Shown here piece by piece: positions 1-10,309 of a DNA stretch of 33,056 nucleotides. The stretch comes from Deltaproteobacteria bacterium. Lineage in GTDB: Bacteria; Desulfobacterota; Binatia; Binatales; Binataceae. The notes beneath the pieces are model-generated. The model was not told the DNA's origin. It made no database searches and worked only from the letters and a program-made list of their open reading frames with translations. The position numbers and the translations under genes are program-made. The stretch spans positions 1 through 33,056 of the forward strand of contig JAKAVN010000021.1 in NCBI GenBank assembly GCA_021827495.1. The letters run 5' to 3'. How positions within the stretch are numbered: position 1 is the first letter of the stretch; each line of letters begins with the position of its first letter.

Positions 1-2
1 GC

Positions 3-809
3 ACGGCGAATCCGTGCGTGATGTGCAATCGCGAGATCAAGTTCGACCGGCTCCGCGAGCGCGCCGCCGCGATCGGCGCGGACTACGTCGCCACCGGCCA
101 TTATGCCCGTATCGAGTGCGACGCGCGCGGCCGCTTCCATCTGCTGCGCGCCGCCGACAGCACCAAGGATCAGTCCTATTTCCTGTTCACGCTCGGCCAG
201 CCTGAGCTTGGCCGCACGCTCTTTCCGCTCGGCGCGATGAGCAAGGCCGAGGTACGCGAGTGCGCGCGCCGGCTTGGCCTCGCCAACGCCGACAAGCCCG
301 AGAGCCAGGAGATTTGCTTCGTGCCCGATGGCGACTACGCCCGCTTCGTCGAGCGCGCGGCCGGCCCCGGCCGGGTTCGCCCCGGCCGTATCGTCGATCG
401 CACGGGGCGGGCGCTGGCGGTCCATCGCGGAGTGCATCGCTTCACCGTCGGGCAGCGCCGCGGACTCGGGCTGAGCGCGCCGGCGCCGCTCTATGTGCGC
501 GAGATTCGCACCTTAAGCGGCGAAGTCGTGGTCGGCCCGCGCGAGGATCTCGGCGCCACCGGCCTGGTCGCGCGCAACTTGAGCCTGGTCGACCCGGAGG
601 CCATCGGCGCCGGCCCAATCGCGGTCGAGGCCCGCATCCGCTATCGTCATCCGGCGCTGCCCGCGATGCTCGCGATCGAATCCGCCGATCGCGCGCGCGT
701 GACCTTCGCCAACGGTGGCGGACCGGCGGTGACGCCCGGACAGGCGTGCGTGTTTTACCGCGGGGAGGAAGTTGTCGGCGGCGGCTTCATTGAAAGGGCG
801 CTGTTGTGA
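3..809 (+). CDS. mnmA: tRNA-specific 2-thiouridylase MnmA (5' end missing)
   Basis: This enzyme activates U34 of certain tRNAs with ATP and inserts sulfur to give 2-thiouridine, acting in the cytoplasm with a persulfide sulfur carrier. The reading frame is open from the window edge, so the N-terminal part with the ATP-pyrophosphatase P-loop lies outside; the GTG at 18 is internal and not the start. Visible signatures are NPCVMCNREIKF, whose CN cysteine matches the family nucleophile, GADYVATGHYAR, STKDQSYFL, and SQEICFVPDGDY with the second catalytic cysteine. The C-terminal part contains FTVGQRRGLG and the beta-barrel domain ending in GGGFIERALL. Its stop is 11 bases before the preferred start of the next gene, which also modifies tRNA, so the two are probably co-translated. 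Identification is firm; only the length is unknown. Confidence 0.95.
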   Translation, partial: TANPCVMCNREIKFDRLRERAAAIGADYVATGHYARIECDARGRFHLLRAADSTKDQSYFLFTLGQPELGRTLFPLGAMSKAEVRECARRLGLANADKPESQEICFVPDGDYARFVERAAGPGRVRPGRIVDRTGRALAVHRGVHRFTVGQRRGLGLSAPAPLYVREIRTLSGEVVVGPREDLGATGLVARNLSLVDPEAIGAGPIAVEARIRYRHPALPAMLAIESADRARVTFANGGGPAVTPGQACVFYRGEEVVGGGFIERALL

Positions 810-820
810 GGACGGGTGCG

Positions 821-2146
821 ATGCGATTTGCGGTGGCCACGCTCGGATGCAAGGTCAACCAGTACGACTCGGCGATGATCGAGTCGCGCCTGGGCGCGCG
901 CGGGCTGGAGCGCTGCGAGTTCGACCAGGTCGCCGACGTCTATATCGTCAACACCTGCACGGTGACCGATCGCGCGGATGCCGAGAGCCTCAAGCTCGCG
1001 CGCCGCGCGCGGCGGCTCAATCCGCAGGCGCGCGTGGTGATGACCGGATGCCTGGCGCAGGCCAGCCCCGCCGTGCTCGCCGCGGCGCCCGAGATTGACG
1101 CCGTGGTTGGACTGGGCCGCCCCGACGACCTTGAACGCGCCGCTTTGGGCGAGGCCGGCGCGCGGGTGATGGTTTCCAATCTGCGCAAGGATCGCGCACC
1201 GATTGAACTGGGGGCGGTTGCGCTGGCCGGCCATACCCGCGCCTTCCTCAAGCTGCAGGAGGGATGCGACCAATTTTGCAGCTTCTGTATCGTGCCGACC
1301 TCGCGCGGAACCTCGCGCAGCGTCGAACCGCGGCGCATCTTCGCCGCGCTCGATTCGCTGGCGGCCTCGGGCTTTCGTGAGGTCATCCTGTCGGGGGTTC
1401 ATCTTGGCGGCTACGGAGGCGACCTCGATCCGCCGGTCAGCCTCGAGGCGCTGCTCGAGATGGTCGCCGAGCGTTCACCGATCGGCCGGGTCAGGATAAG
1501 CTCGCTCGACCCCGAAGAGCTGAGCGACCGAATCGTGGAAATTCTGTCCACTAGCGACAAGTTCTGCCCGCATCTTCATCTGCCGCTTCAGGCTGGTACC
1601 GATGCGACGCTGGTGCGGATGCGCCGGCGTTACGACCGCGCGCACTACAGAGGCCGCGTTGAACGCATCGTGGCGGCGATGCCTTCGGCCGCCATCGGCA
1701 CCGACCTTATCGCGGGCTTTCCGGGCGAGACCAGCCGGGATTTCGACGATTACTTTAAGTTCATTGAGGCGCTGCCGCTTGCCTACTTTCACGTCTTCCC
1801 ATACTCGGTGAGAGCAGGGACTACGGCCGCCAAGCTGCTGGGCAAGGTGGCGGCGGCCGAGATAAAGCGCCGGGCCGGGATACTGCGCGGGCTGGGCGAA
1901 GACAAGCGGCGGCGTTTCGTTGAACGGTTTCGCGGTTCAAGGCTTAAAGTCCTGCTTGAAGAACGTGGCGCGGACGGCAGGCTGAAGGGTTACAGCCGCA
2001 ACTATATCCGCATGCTGGTGGAGGGCCCCGACACACTTGCGAACGACGAGATTGAGGTGGTGGCATCGCGTGTCGAGGGCGTGGCCCTCGCTGGGCAAGT
2101 TGCTGTGGCCCGATCAGGGTTCGCGGCCGGCGCGGGCACGTTCTGA
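821..2146 (+). CDS. mtaB: tRNA t6A37 methylthiotransferase MtaB (radical SAM)
   Basis: MtaB converts t6A37 to ms2t6A37 in ANN-decoding tRNAs using S-adenosylmethionine and two [4Fe-4S] clusters. From the ATG at 821 the protein has 441 residues, normal for the family. The N-terminal UPF0004 domain opens with ATLGCKVNQYDS and supplies three cluster cysteines at about 10, 46 and 77. The radical SAM CxxxCxxC motif is GCDQFCSFC, cysteines at about 149, 153 and 156. A basic TRAM-like RNA-binding domain forms the C terminus. The ATG at 821 has a GAGG at 808-811 and places the family start MRFAVATLGCK correctly. A GTG at 806, overlapping the mnmA stop, is an alternative that adds five residues. The MtaB subclass rather than MiaB or RimO rests on the LGCKVNQYDS and NTCTVTDRAD pattern. 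Confidence 0.93.
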   Translation: MRFAVATLGCKVNQYDSAMIESRLGARGLERCEFDQVADVYIVNTCTVTDRADAESLKLARRARRLNPQARVVMTGCLAQASPAVLAAAPEIDAVVGLGRPDDLERAALGEAGARVMVSNLRKDRAPIELGAVALAGHTRAFLKLQEGCDQFCSFCIVPTSRGTSRSVEPRRIFAALDSLAASGFREVILSGVHLGGYGGDLDPPVSLEALLEMVAERSPIGRVRISSLDPEELSDRIVEILSTSDKFCPHLHLPLQAGTDATLVRMRRRYDRAHYRGRVERIVAAMPSAAIGTDLIAGFPGETSRDFDDYFKFIEALPLAYFHVFPYSVRAGTTAAKLLGKVAAAEIKRRAGILRGLGEDKRRRFVERFRGSRLKVLLEERGADGRLKGYSRNYIRMLVEGPDTLANDEIEVVASRVEGVALAGQVAVARSGFAAGAGTF

Positions 2147-2831
2147 AGACGATCGCGCAGACCTGGAGCGGCGGCTCAACTATACCTTCGTGCGTCCCGA
2201 GCTGTTGCGGATCGCGCTCACCCATCCGAGCGCCGCAGTCGGCGCCGACGCGCACTACGAGCGGCTCGAGTTTCTTGGCGACGCGGTGCTCGACCTGGCG
2301 ATCGCGGACCTGCTGATGCGCCGCTTGCCCGAAGCCAAGGAAGGCGTGCTCTCCAAGGAGCGCGCGTCGATCGTCAACGGCCGCACGCTGGCCGCCAAGG
2401 CGCAGGACATCGGGATCGGCCGGGCGCTGCGGCTGGGCAAGGGCGAAGACAAGAGCGGCGGACGTGACAAGGTGTCGATTCTCGCCGCCTCGTTCGAGGC
2501 CGTGCTCGGCGCGATCTATACCGACAGCGGCTTGGGGCCGGCGCAGCGTGTGATCGAGGGACTGTTCGCCGACGACATCGGCGGGCCCAGCACCGAACGC
2601 GACTACAAGACCGAGCTGCAGGAAATCTCCTACCGCCGCTTTCGCAGCCAGCCGGTCTACGAATTGGTCGCGTCACGCGGCCCCGACCACGCCAAGATGT
2701 TCACCACTCGCATCCGGATCGCCGGGCGCGATCTTGGAGTGGGCGAGGGCGGCAGCAAGAAGCAGAGCGAGCAGGCCGCCGCGCGCGCGGCCCTGGATCG
2801 GATCGAGAATGAGAAACTTGGACATCGCTGA
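2070..2831 (+). CDS. rnc: Ribonuclease III
   Basis: RNase III cuts double-stranded RNA, including the rRNA precursor, as a homodimer needing Mg2+. The signature HYERLEFLGDAVLDLAIADL is present, followed by ILAASFEAVLGAIYTDSG and a C-terminal dsRNA-binding domain ending GGSKKQSEQAAARAAL. The Glu and Asp of ERLEFLGD and the Glu of SFEAV match three of the four acidic metal ligands. The fourth, Asp114 in the E. coli enzyme, is aligned with an alanine here. The start is uncertain. The frame opens at a TTG at 2037, GTG 2070 has GAGG about 12 bases upstream, and TTG 2100 would also fit; all overlap the mtaB end. The first 30 or so residues are basic and not family-like, so a start nearer 2100 is quite possible. 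The gene overlaps era by 23 bases, the classic rnc-era pairing. Confidence 0.93.
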   Translation: MSRAWPSLGKLLWPDQGSRPARARSEDDRADLERRLNYTFVRPELLRIALTHPSAAVGADAHYERLEFLGDAVLDLAIADLLMRRLPEAKEGVLSKERASIVNGRTLAAKAQDIGIGRALRLGKGEDKSGGRDKVSILAASFEAVLGAIYTDSGLGPAQRVIEGLFADDIGGPSTERDYKTELQEISYRRFRSQPVYELVASRGPDHAKMFTTRIRIAGRDLGVGEGGSKKQSEQAAARAALDRIENEKLGHR

Positions 2832-3714
2832 GCGTCATCGCGCGGGCTTCGTCGCCTTGGGCGGACGGACCAACGTCGGCAAGTCGACGCTCCTCAACCG
2901 CATGGTCGGCCACAAGGTCGCGATCGTCACGCCGCGCCCGCAGACCACCCGCCGCCGCATCCTCGGCATCCGCTCCGACCCCGGCGCCCAGCTGATCTTT
3001 ATCGACACCCCGGGGTTGCATCGTCCGCGCAGCGCGCTTGACGAGCGGATGATCGAAGTCGCGCGCCGATGCCTTGGCGAGGGTGAGGTCGTAGTCGGCG
3101 TGGTCGAGGCGAGCGCTCCGCTAAGCGAGGGCGACCGCGCCTTTCTTGCCGAGCTGCGCGAACTCAAGGCGCCGCGGATCGTCGCGGTCAATAAGATCGA
3201 CCGTGTAAGACGCGCCGATTTATTTGCCGCGGTCGAGCAATGCGGCCGTGAACTGCCCGAGGCCGAGATCGTTCCGGTGAGCGCGCTTAAGGGAGAAAAC
3301 GTCGAGGAGCTGGTGGCGGTCATCACGCGGATGCTGCCCGACGGGCCGTCCCTGATGCCCGAGGACGAGTACACCGACCAGAGCGAACGGATGATCGCGG
3401 CCGAGGTCGTGCGCGAGAAAGTGTTCCTCGCGATGCGCGAGGAGGTTCCATTCTCGACCGCCGTGGTGGTGGAGAACTTTGTCGAGGAACCCGAGCGCCG
3501 GCTGCTCAGGATCGCGGCCGTCATAGTCATCGCGCGCGAGGCGCATAAGGGAATGCTGATCGGGGCGGGCGGCCGCCAGCTCAAGCAGATCGGCACGGCC
3601 GCGCGGCTCGAACTCGAAAAGCTGCTCGGCGCGCACGTCTTTCTCCAACTGCTGGTCAAGGTCGACAAGGATTGGACGCGCAGCCCGCGCAAGATCGCGG
3701 AGTTGGGGCTTTGA
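2809..3714 (+). CDS. era: GTPase Era
   Basis: Era is a GTP-binding protein that docks on the 3' end of 16S rRNA and helps mature the 30S subunit. The 301-residue product is standard size. G1 is GRTNVGKST (most Era proteins have Pro where Thr sits), the switch I threonines lie in RPQTTRRRILGI, G3 is DTPG, G4 is NKID and G5 is SAL. The C-terminal KH domain has its GxxG loop as IGAGGRQLKQIG. The open frame extends upstream to 2734, but that part lies within rnc and is not Era-like. The ATG at 2809 gives the usual N terminus a few residues before the G domain. The start overlaps rnc by 23 bases and the stop is one base from der, so expression is probably coupled to both. Confidence 0.95.
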   Translation: MRNLDIAERHRAGFVALGGRTNVGKSTLLNRMVGHKVAIVTPRPQTTRRRILGIRSDPGAQLIFIDTPGLHRPRSALDERMIEVARRCLGEGEVVVGVVEASAPLSEGDRAFLAELRELKAPRIVAVNKIDRVRRADLFAAVEQCGRELPEAEIVPVSALKGENVEELVAVITRMLPDGPSLMPEDEYTDQSERMIAAEVVREKVFLAMREEVPFSTAVVVENFVEEPERRLLRIAAVIVIAREAHKGMLIGAGGRQLKQIGTAARLELEKLLGAHVFLQLLVKVDKDWTRSPRKIAELGL

Positions 3715-3715
3715 G

Positions 3716-5179
3716 ATGAAACCGGCTGCGAAGAACTCCGATGCCGGCCGCGCGGGCGCGCTGGCCGCGGTGCCCGAGGGCGCGCCGGTGGTGGTGTTGG
3801 TCGGGCGCGCCAATGCGGGCAAATCGACGCTCTTCAACCGCATCGCGCGCGGCCGCCGCGCGATCGTAAGCCCGGTCGCCGGCACCACGCGTGACCTCAA
3901 CGTGGGACAGGCCGAACATCTCGAACGCAATTTTTTCGTCGTCGATAGCGGCGGGCTCGAATTGGGCGGACGCGAGCGGCTCGGCGAGCGCGTTGCCGAG
4001 GAGGCATTGCGCGCCGTGGCGCTGGCCGACGTCGTGGTCTTCATGTTCGACGGACGCGCCGGCCTCGGCCCCGGCGACCGCGAGGCGATCGCGCTGATTC
4101 GGGAGAGCGGACGCCCGATGATGGCGGCCGTCAACAAGATGGACCGCGCCGGGATGGAAGCGGTGGCCGGCGAATACCATGCGCTGGGCGTGTCGCCGCT
4201 GGTGCTGATCTCGGCGGCCCATGGCCGCGGCGTCGAGGAGTTGCTCGACGAGGTCGTCGCGCGCCTGCCCGCCGCCCAGGCGCATCCGGCTCCGCCGCCC
4301 GACCTGAGGCTGGCGCTCATCGGGCGCCCCAACGTTGGTAAATCGTCGCTGCTGAACCGGCTGGCCGGCTTCGCGCGCGCGATCGTCGACGACACGCCGG
4401 GCACCACGCGCGACCCGGTCGACGTGCGGCTGCGCGCCGCCGACCGCGACGTGCTCCTGATCGATACCGCCGGAATCCGCCGGCCCACCAAGGTCGAGGG
4501 CGAACTCGAGCATTTCTCGGTCGGCCGCGCCATCGAGACCATCCGCCGCGCCGAGGTCCTAGCCTTGGTGATCGATTCGACCGAGGGCGTCACCGACCAG
4601 GACGCGCGCCTGGCGCGGCTGGTTGAAAGCGAAGGACGGGCGCTGGTGCTGGTCTGCAACAAGTGGGACCTCGCGGCGAAGGAGGGGCGCAAGGTCGCCG
4701 CGTTCGTGCGCGACGCGCAACAGCACGCGCCCTTCCTGGCCTTCGCGGAGATGCTGTTCACCTCGGCGTTGACCGGCGACGGCGTCGACAAGATCATCCC
4801 GGCGGCGATGAAGGCGGTCGACTCGTGGCGTGCGGCTTTTCAGACCGCGCAGCTTAACCGGGTGCTGGCCGAGGCCACCGCCGCGATGGACCCGCCGATG
4901 GTCGGGCGGCGGCGGCTGAAGCTGATGTACGTCACCCAGGTCGGCCAGGCGCCCCCGCGCCTGGCGTTTTTCGCCAACGTCGAGCGCGACATCCCGGCGC
5001 ATTACCTGCGCTTTCTCGCCACCCGTTTTCGCTCCGCGCTCGGGCTCGCCGGTACGCCGTTGCTGCTGGAGTTTCGCCGCACCGGGCGCACCTGGGCGCA
5101 GGCGCGCGCCAGCGGCGCCGTGCGGCCCAGGGAAGCGCCCCGGAAGGCGCCCAGGAAAGCAAAGGACGGAGAGCGCTAG
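3716..5179 (+). CDS. der: Ribosome-assembly GTPase Der (EngA)
   Basis: Der has two consecutive G domains and a C-terminal KH-like domain and acts in 50S subunit maturation. G domain 1 shows GRANAGKST at about 30-38, GTTRD, a DSGG in place of the more common DTGG, and NKMD. G domain 2 shows [18 protein letters not shown] and NKWD. The KH-like end contains [13 protein letters not shown] and [11 protein letters not shown]. At 487 residues it is slightly longer than typical because of about 20 extra N-terminal residues rich in Ala and Gly and a basic Pro/Lys/Arg tail. The ATG at 3716 follows the era stop by one base. The combination rnc-era-der makes this a ribosome-maturation block. Confidence 0.95.
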   Translation: MKPAAKNSDAGRAGALAAVPEGAPVVVLVGRANAGKSTLFNRIARGRRAIVSPVAGTTRDLNVGQAEHLERNFFVVDSGGLELGGRERLGERVAEEALRAVALADVVVFMFDGRAGLGPGDREAIALIRESGRPMMAAVNKMDRAGMEAVAGEYHALGVSPLVLISAAHGRGVEELLDEVVARLPAAQAHPAPPPDLRLALIGRPNVGKSSLLNRLAGFARAIVDDTPGTTRDPVDVRLRAADRDVLLIDTAGIRRPTKVEGELEHFSVGRAIETIRRAEVLALVIDSTEGVTDQDARLARLVESEGRALVLVCNKWDLAAKEGRKVAAFVRDAQQHAPFLAFAEMLFTSALTGDGVDKIIPAAMKAVDSWRAAFQTAQLNRVLAEATAAMDPPMVGRRRLKLMYVTQVGQAPPRLAFFANVERDIPAHYLRFLATRFRSALGLAGTPLLLEFRRTGRTWAQARASGAVRPREAPRKAPRKAKDGER

Positions 5180-5270
5180 GCGGCGTGCCGGCGGCGCGAT
5201 GGAAAGCGCGGCCCGCGCGCACTTCGCCGCGCCCGGCGGCTTCGGTATAGTCAGCGGAAGGTCGGATTTC

Positions 5271-6803
<1,533 letters not shown>

Positions 6804-6810
6804 CCACATC

Positions 6811-8268
6811 GTGACCGTGCGCACCCGCTACGCGCCGAGCCCCACCGGCGCGCTACATATCGGCAACGTGAGATCGGGGCTTTTCGCCTACCTGTTCGCG
6901 CGCCACAATGGCGGCGAATTCGTCCTGCGCATCGACGACACCGACCAGGAACGCTCCACTCAGGAGTCGCTCGAGGAGATCCTCGAGAGCCTGCGCTGGC
7001 TCGGGATGGAATGGGACAAGGGACCGCCCGAGAGCCGCTACTTCCAGTCCAGCCGCTTCGACCGCTATCGCGAGGGGGCGCTCCAGTTGCTGCGCGACCA
7101 CAAGGCCTACCCCTGCTACTGCACGGCGGAGGAGTTGGACGCCAAGCGCAAGCAGGCCGAGCGCGAGCATCGCAAGCCCGGCTACGACGGCAAGTGCCGC
7201 GGCCTGCCGTTCGCCGCGGATCTCGCGCTGCCCGACAAGCGCGCCGGCCGCAACTATACGATTCGCTTTCGCTCGCCGCGCACGGGCGAGACCGTGGTCG
7301 CCGATCATGTCAAGGGCCGCGCCGTGTTCGACAACGCCGAGCTCGACGATCTGATCATTTTTCGCTCCGACGGCGTGCCGACCTACAACTTCGCCACTGT
7401 GCTCGACGACGCCGACTTCGGCATCACCCACGTCGTGCGCGGCGACGACCATCTGCCCAACACGCCGCGCCAGATGCAGATCTTCTACGCGCTCGGGCTC
7501 AAGCCGCCCGAGTACGCGCATTTGCCGCTGGTGATGGGGCCCGACGGGCAGAAGCTCTCCAAGCGCCATGGCGCGACCTCGGTTTTCGCCTACCGCGAGG
7601 CCGGCTACTTTCCCGAGGCGCTGCTCAATTATCTGGCGCGCCTGGGATGGTCGCACGGCGACCAGGAGATCTTTTCCAAGCCGGAGCTGATCGAGTATTT
7701 CGATTTCGCCGCCTGCGGCAAGTCGGCCGGAATTTTCAACGCCGAGAAGCTGCTGTGGCTGAACTTCCACTACATGAAGGAGCGGCCCTTGCCGCAGCTC
7801 GCGCGCGAGGTGCGCCCATTCATCGAGCGCGCCGGATACCAGCGGATTCCTGGCGGCGAGGCGTGGCTCGAAAAGATGATCGCGACGCTGCGCGAGCGCG
7901 CCAAGACACTGGTCGAGCTGGTCGACTTCGCGCGCTTCTACCTGAGCGACGCGATTACGATCGATCCCAAAGCTGCCGCGAAGTTCCTCAAGCCGGAGAT
8001 CGCCGAGCCGCTGAAGGCACTCGCGCAAGAGATCGAATCGATCGAATCGATCGACGGCGGCTTCAGCGAAGCAGCCGTGCAGGCGGCGTTCGAGCGGGTG
8101 CTGGAGCGCTTCGGGATGAAGCTCGGGCAGCTCGCCCAGCCGGTGCGCGTGGCGCTGACCGGTGGCACGGTCAGCCCGGGAATTTACGAGGTGATCGCCG
8201 TGCTCGGCAAGGCGCCGACCGTCGCGCGGTTGCGCGCCGCGCTCGAACGCGTCGAGTCAGCCGCCTGA
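6811..8268 (+). CDS. gltX: Glutamyl-tRNA synthetase
   Basis: This class I aminoacyl-tRNA synthetase charges tRNA-Glu. The GTG at 6811 gives 485 residues; the open frame upstream to 6730 lies inside guaA and is not family-like. The HIGH motif is PSPTGALHIGN near the N terminus and the KMSKS motif is KLSKRHG. A CYC pair (YPCYCTAEEL) sits where many bacterial GluRS enzymes carry zinc ligands, though the rest of a zinc site is not obvious. A GGGAG inside the guaA end, about ten bases ahead, can serve as ribosome binding site. Near residues 407-414 the nonamer ATCGAATCG occurs twice in tandem and encodes the repeat IESIES between helices of the anticodon-binding half. Whether it is discriminating or also charges tRNA-Gln cannot be decided here. 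Confidence 0.96.
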   Translation: MTVRTRYAPSPTGALHIGNVRSGLFAYLFARHNGGEFVLRIDDTDQERSTQESLEEILESLRWLGMEWDKGPPESRYFQSSRFDRYREGALQLLRDHKAYPCYCTAEELDAKRKQAEREHRKPGYDGKCRGLPFAADLALPDKRAGRNYTIRFRSPRTGETVVADHVKGRAVFDNAELDDLIIFRSDGVPTYNFATVLDDADFGITHVVRGDDHLPNTPRQMQIFYALGLKPPEYAHLPLVMGPDGQKLSKRHGATSVFAYREAGYFPEALLNYLARLGWSHGDQEIFSKPELIEYFDFAACGKSAGIFNAEKLLWLNFHYMKERPLPQLAREVRPFIERAGYQRIPGGEAWLEKMIATLRERAKTLVELVDFARFYLSDAITIDPKAAAKFLKPEIAEPLKALAQEIESIESIDGGFSEAAVQAAFERVLERFGMKLGQLAQPVRVALTGGTVSPGIYEVIAVLGKAPTVARLRAALERVESAA

Positions 8269-8380
8269 ACGCAATTCGCTCCGGGGCGTTGGCGATCAAT
8301 GGGCGAGGCCTTGTAATGCGGCCGCCCGGCTAATATTCGTCGGTGCCCGCCGACAAGCCATCCGCTGGCCGCACCAGGCT

Positions 8381-8869
8381 TTAGGGCGAGGGCGCCTGGG
8401 CCGCCGCGCGCATGCTTTCGAAGAAGCTCGAGTTCGCGGTGACAAGCTGCCCGAGGGCGGTGACTATCTTTTCCGACATCTCAGGCACGGCATTCTTTCC
8501 GACCCGAAACACCGAGGAATCCTCGAAAACCTCGCCCGGCAGCTTGTCAGAGTAAATCGTGAACGCGACGGACACCGCGGACATGCGGCCGGAAAGCTTG
8601 CCGTCGATTCCGTTCCACATATCCACGCAGGCAAAGTGCACGCCCATCCCGTATCCGCGCGTGCTGTCGGCGAGCTGGTAGCCGACCGATTTCTGGATTT
8701 TGTTTTTGAAGGCCGCGCAAAAATTCTGCCCTACGGCGTCGGCACAAGGACAGGTGACGTTGACGTTGATCCGTGCATCCGCCGCTTGCGCCCCGCCATT
8801 GGTGGGGGAGACCCCCACGATGACCGGCGCCAGCATCGCTGCCGCAACTATGAATCCAGGTATTCTCAC
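8381..8869 (-). CDS. Small secreted protein of unknown function
   Basis: I do not recognise this 162-residue protein. Starting at a GTG (8869), it has a clear signal peptide: a basic start, a hydrophobic core IVAAAMLAPVIVGV and a likely cut after GGAQA near residue 29. The mature part of about 130 residues has four cysteines (TCPC, NFC, FAC), enough for two disulfides, and a mix of polar helices and strands. No catalytic motif is visible. It lies convergent to gltX and downstream of the CaiB-type gene on the same strand, 85 bases away, so it could be the last gene of that unit. No strong ribosome binding site precedes the GTG. Periplasmic location is inferred from the signal peptide. Confidence 0.7.
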   Translation of the reverse strand: MRIPGFIVAAAMLAPVIVGVSPTNGGAQAADARINVNVTCPCADAVGQNFCAAFKNKIQKSVGYQLADSTRGYGMGVHFACVDMWNGIDGKLSGRMSAVSVAFTIYSDKLPGEVFEDSSVFRVGKNAVPEMSEKIVTALGQLVTANSSFFESMRAAAQAPSP

Positions 8870-8954
8870 GACGGATGCAGGCTAGCCAACGCCCGCGGCC
8901 CCGACAAGAGGGGGTCCTTCCACGTTCAACAATTGCAAATCAGAGAGCGGGACC

Positions 8955-10127
8955 TCAGATGGCGCCGCGCGCGCGCAGTCCGGCGATCGCCGCCGCGTCG
9001 TATCCGAGTGCATTCAGCACGGCCTCGGTGTGCTCGCCCTTCTCGGGCGCGGGCGTGCGCAACTCCCACGGCGTGCGGCTTAGATCCACCGCCTGGCCGA
9101 CCAGCTCCTGGCGGCCATGCTCGGGGCTCTCGATCTCGCGTGCGATTCCGATGTGCCGCACCTGTGGGTCGGCGAATACCTCGTCGATGCGATAGATCGG
9201 GCCGCAGGGGACGCCGGCGCCGTTGAGAATTTCGATCCATTCGGCCGACCGCCGGGTGCGGGTGATCGCTTCGATAGCCGCGTTGAGCCGATCTCGGTTG
9301 CGCAGGCGCGCCTTGCCGCTTGCGTAGTCCGGATCGCTGGCAAGCTGCGCGGCCCCGAGCGCCTTGCAAAGGCGGGTGAACAGTTCGTGGCCGGAGCCGG
9401 CGATATTGATATGCCCGTCAGCCGTCGCGAAGACGCCGGTCGGAATGGCGGTCGGATGATTGTTGCCGGCCTGTTCCGGCACTTCCCTGGCGAGCAGCCA
9501 GCGCGCCGCCTGGAAGTCCAGCATCGCGACCTGCGCCGCGAGCAGGGAGGTTTGCACCCACTGTCCCGCGCCCGATTGCTCCCGCTCCAGCAGCGCGAGC
9601 AGGATGCCCATCGCGCAGAACACGCCCGCGCTCAGATCGGCAATCGCGATACCGACCCGCACCGGCCCCTGGCCCGGCAGTCCGGTAATCGACATCAACC
9701 CGCCCATCCCCTGCGCAATCTGGTCGAGGCCGGGACGATCGGAATACGGGCCCTCTTGGCCGAAGCCCGAGATGCTGGCGTACACGAGCCGCGGGTTGAT
9801 CGCGCGCAGCCGCTCATAGTCGATACCCAGCCGATGCTTGACGTCGGGGCGATAGTTTTCGACCAGCACGTCAGCGCCCCGGACCAGGCGTTTGAGGATT
9901 TCGAATCCCTCGGGGGCCTTGAGGTTCAGCGTAAGGCTGCGCTTGTTGCGATGCAGGTTTTGGAAATCCGGGCTGCCGCGTGAACCGACCTCGGTCGCGT
10001 CGTTGTCAGGCGTTTCGATCTTCAGGACGTCGGCGCCCCAGTCGGCGAGCTGGCGCACCGCCGTCGGTCCCGAGCGCGCCCGAGTGAGATCGAGGACTCT
10101 GAAACGGGAAAGCGGAAGCTGGTTCAT
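8955..10127 (-). CDS. CaiB/BaiF family CoA-transferase
   Basis: This is a class III CoA-transferase, which moves CoA between two carboxylic acids through an aspartyl-CoA intermediate. The 390 residues match the family length. The N-terminal LSRFRVLDLTRARSGP and ADWGADVLKIE are the usual Rossmann-type opening, ENYRPDVKHRLGIDYE is a family landmark, and Asp164 in IADLSAG aligns with the catalytic Asp of formyl-CoA transferase. The start ATG at 10127 is well placed for the family. Members act on carnitine, formate/oxalate, succinate/malate, bile acids or aromatic acids, and the sequence alone does not give the substrate. The HTH gene lies upstream on the same strand, 182 bases away. No acyl-CoA dehydrogenase or hydratase is adjacent to suggest a pathway. 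Confidence 0.92.
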   Translation of the reverse strand: MNQLPLSRFRVLDLTRARSGPTAVRQLADWGADVLKIETPDNDATEVGSRGSPDFQNLHRNKRSLTLNLKAPEGFEILKRLVRGADVLVENYRPDVKHRLGIDYERLRAINPRLVYASISGFGQEGPYSDRPGLDQIAQGMGGLMSITGLPGQGPVRVGIAIADLSAGVFCAMGILLALLEREQSGAGQWVQTSLLAAQVAMLDFQAARWLLAREVPEQAGNNHPTAIPTGVFATADGHINIAGSGHELFTRLCKALGAAQLASDPDYASGKARLRNRDRLNAAIEAITRTRRSAEWIEILNGAGVPCGPIYRIDEVFADPQVRHIGIAREIESPEHGRQELVGQAVDLSRTPWELRTPAPEKGEHTEAVLNALGYDAAAIAGLRARGAI

Positions 10128-10309
10128 AGCAGAGGCATCATAATTCGACCGATGCTTCGATGGCCAACGGCGCGCGCGCGCCGCGCGCAGCCAGCCCGCC
10201 GGTGGAGCTCGGGAGTTCGCCGCGCAGTCAGCCCGACCGCCACATCAACCGGATGCCGCCTTGCGGCCCCGCATCTCCAGCGGCGCAAGCGCGGCCGCTG
10301 AGGCGCGGG

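Noticed and set aside
3220-4797. 525-codon open frame on the minus strand opposite era and der
   Set aside because: It is low-complexity, Ser/Arg/Ala-rich and lies exactly opposite two firmly identified GTPase genes. It is a shadow caused by GC-rich codon bias.
10278-10300. CAGCGGC / GCCGCTG hairpin after the HTH gene considered as a terminator
   Set aside because: The stem is only seven bases and no T run follows on the minus strand.
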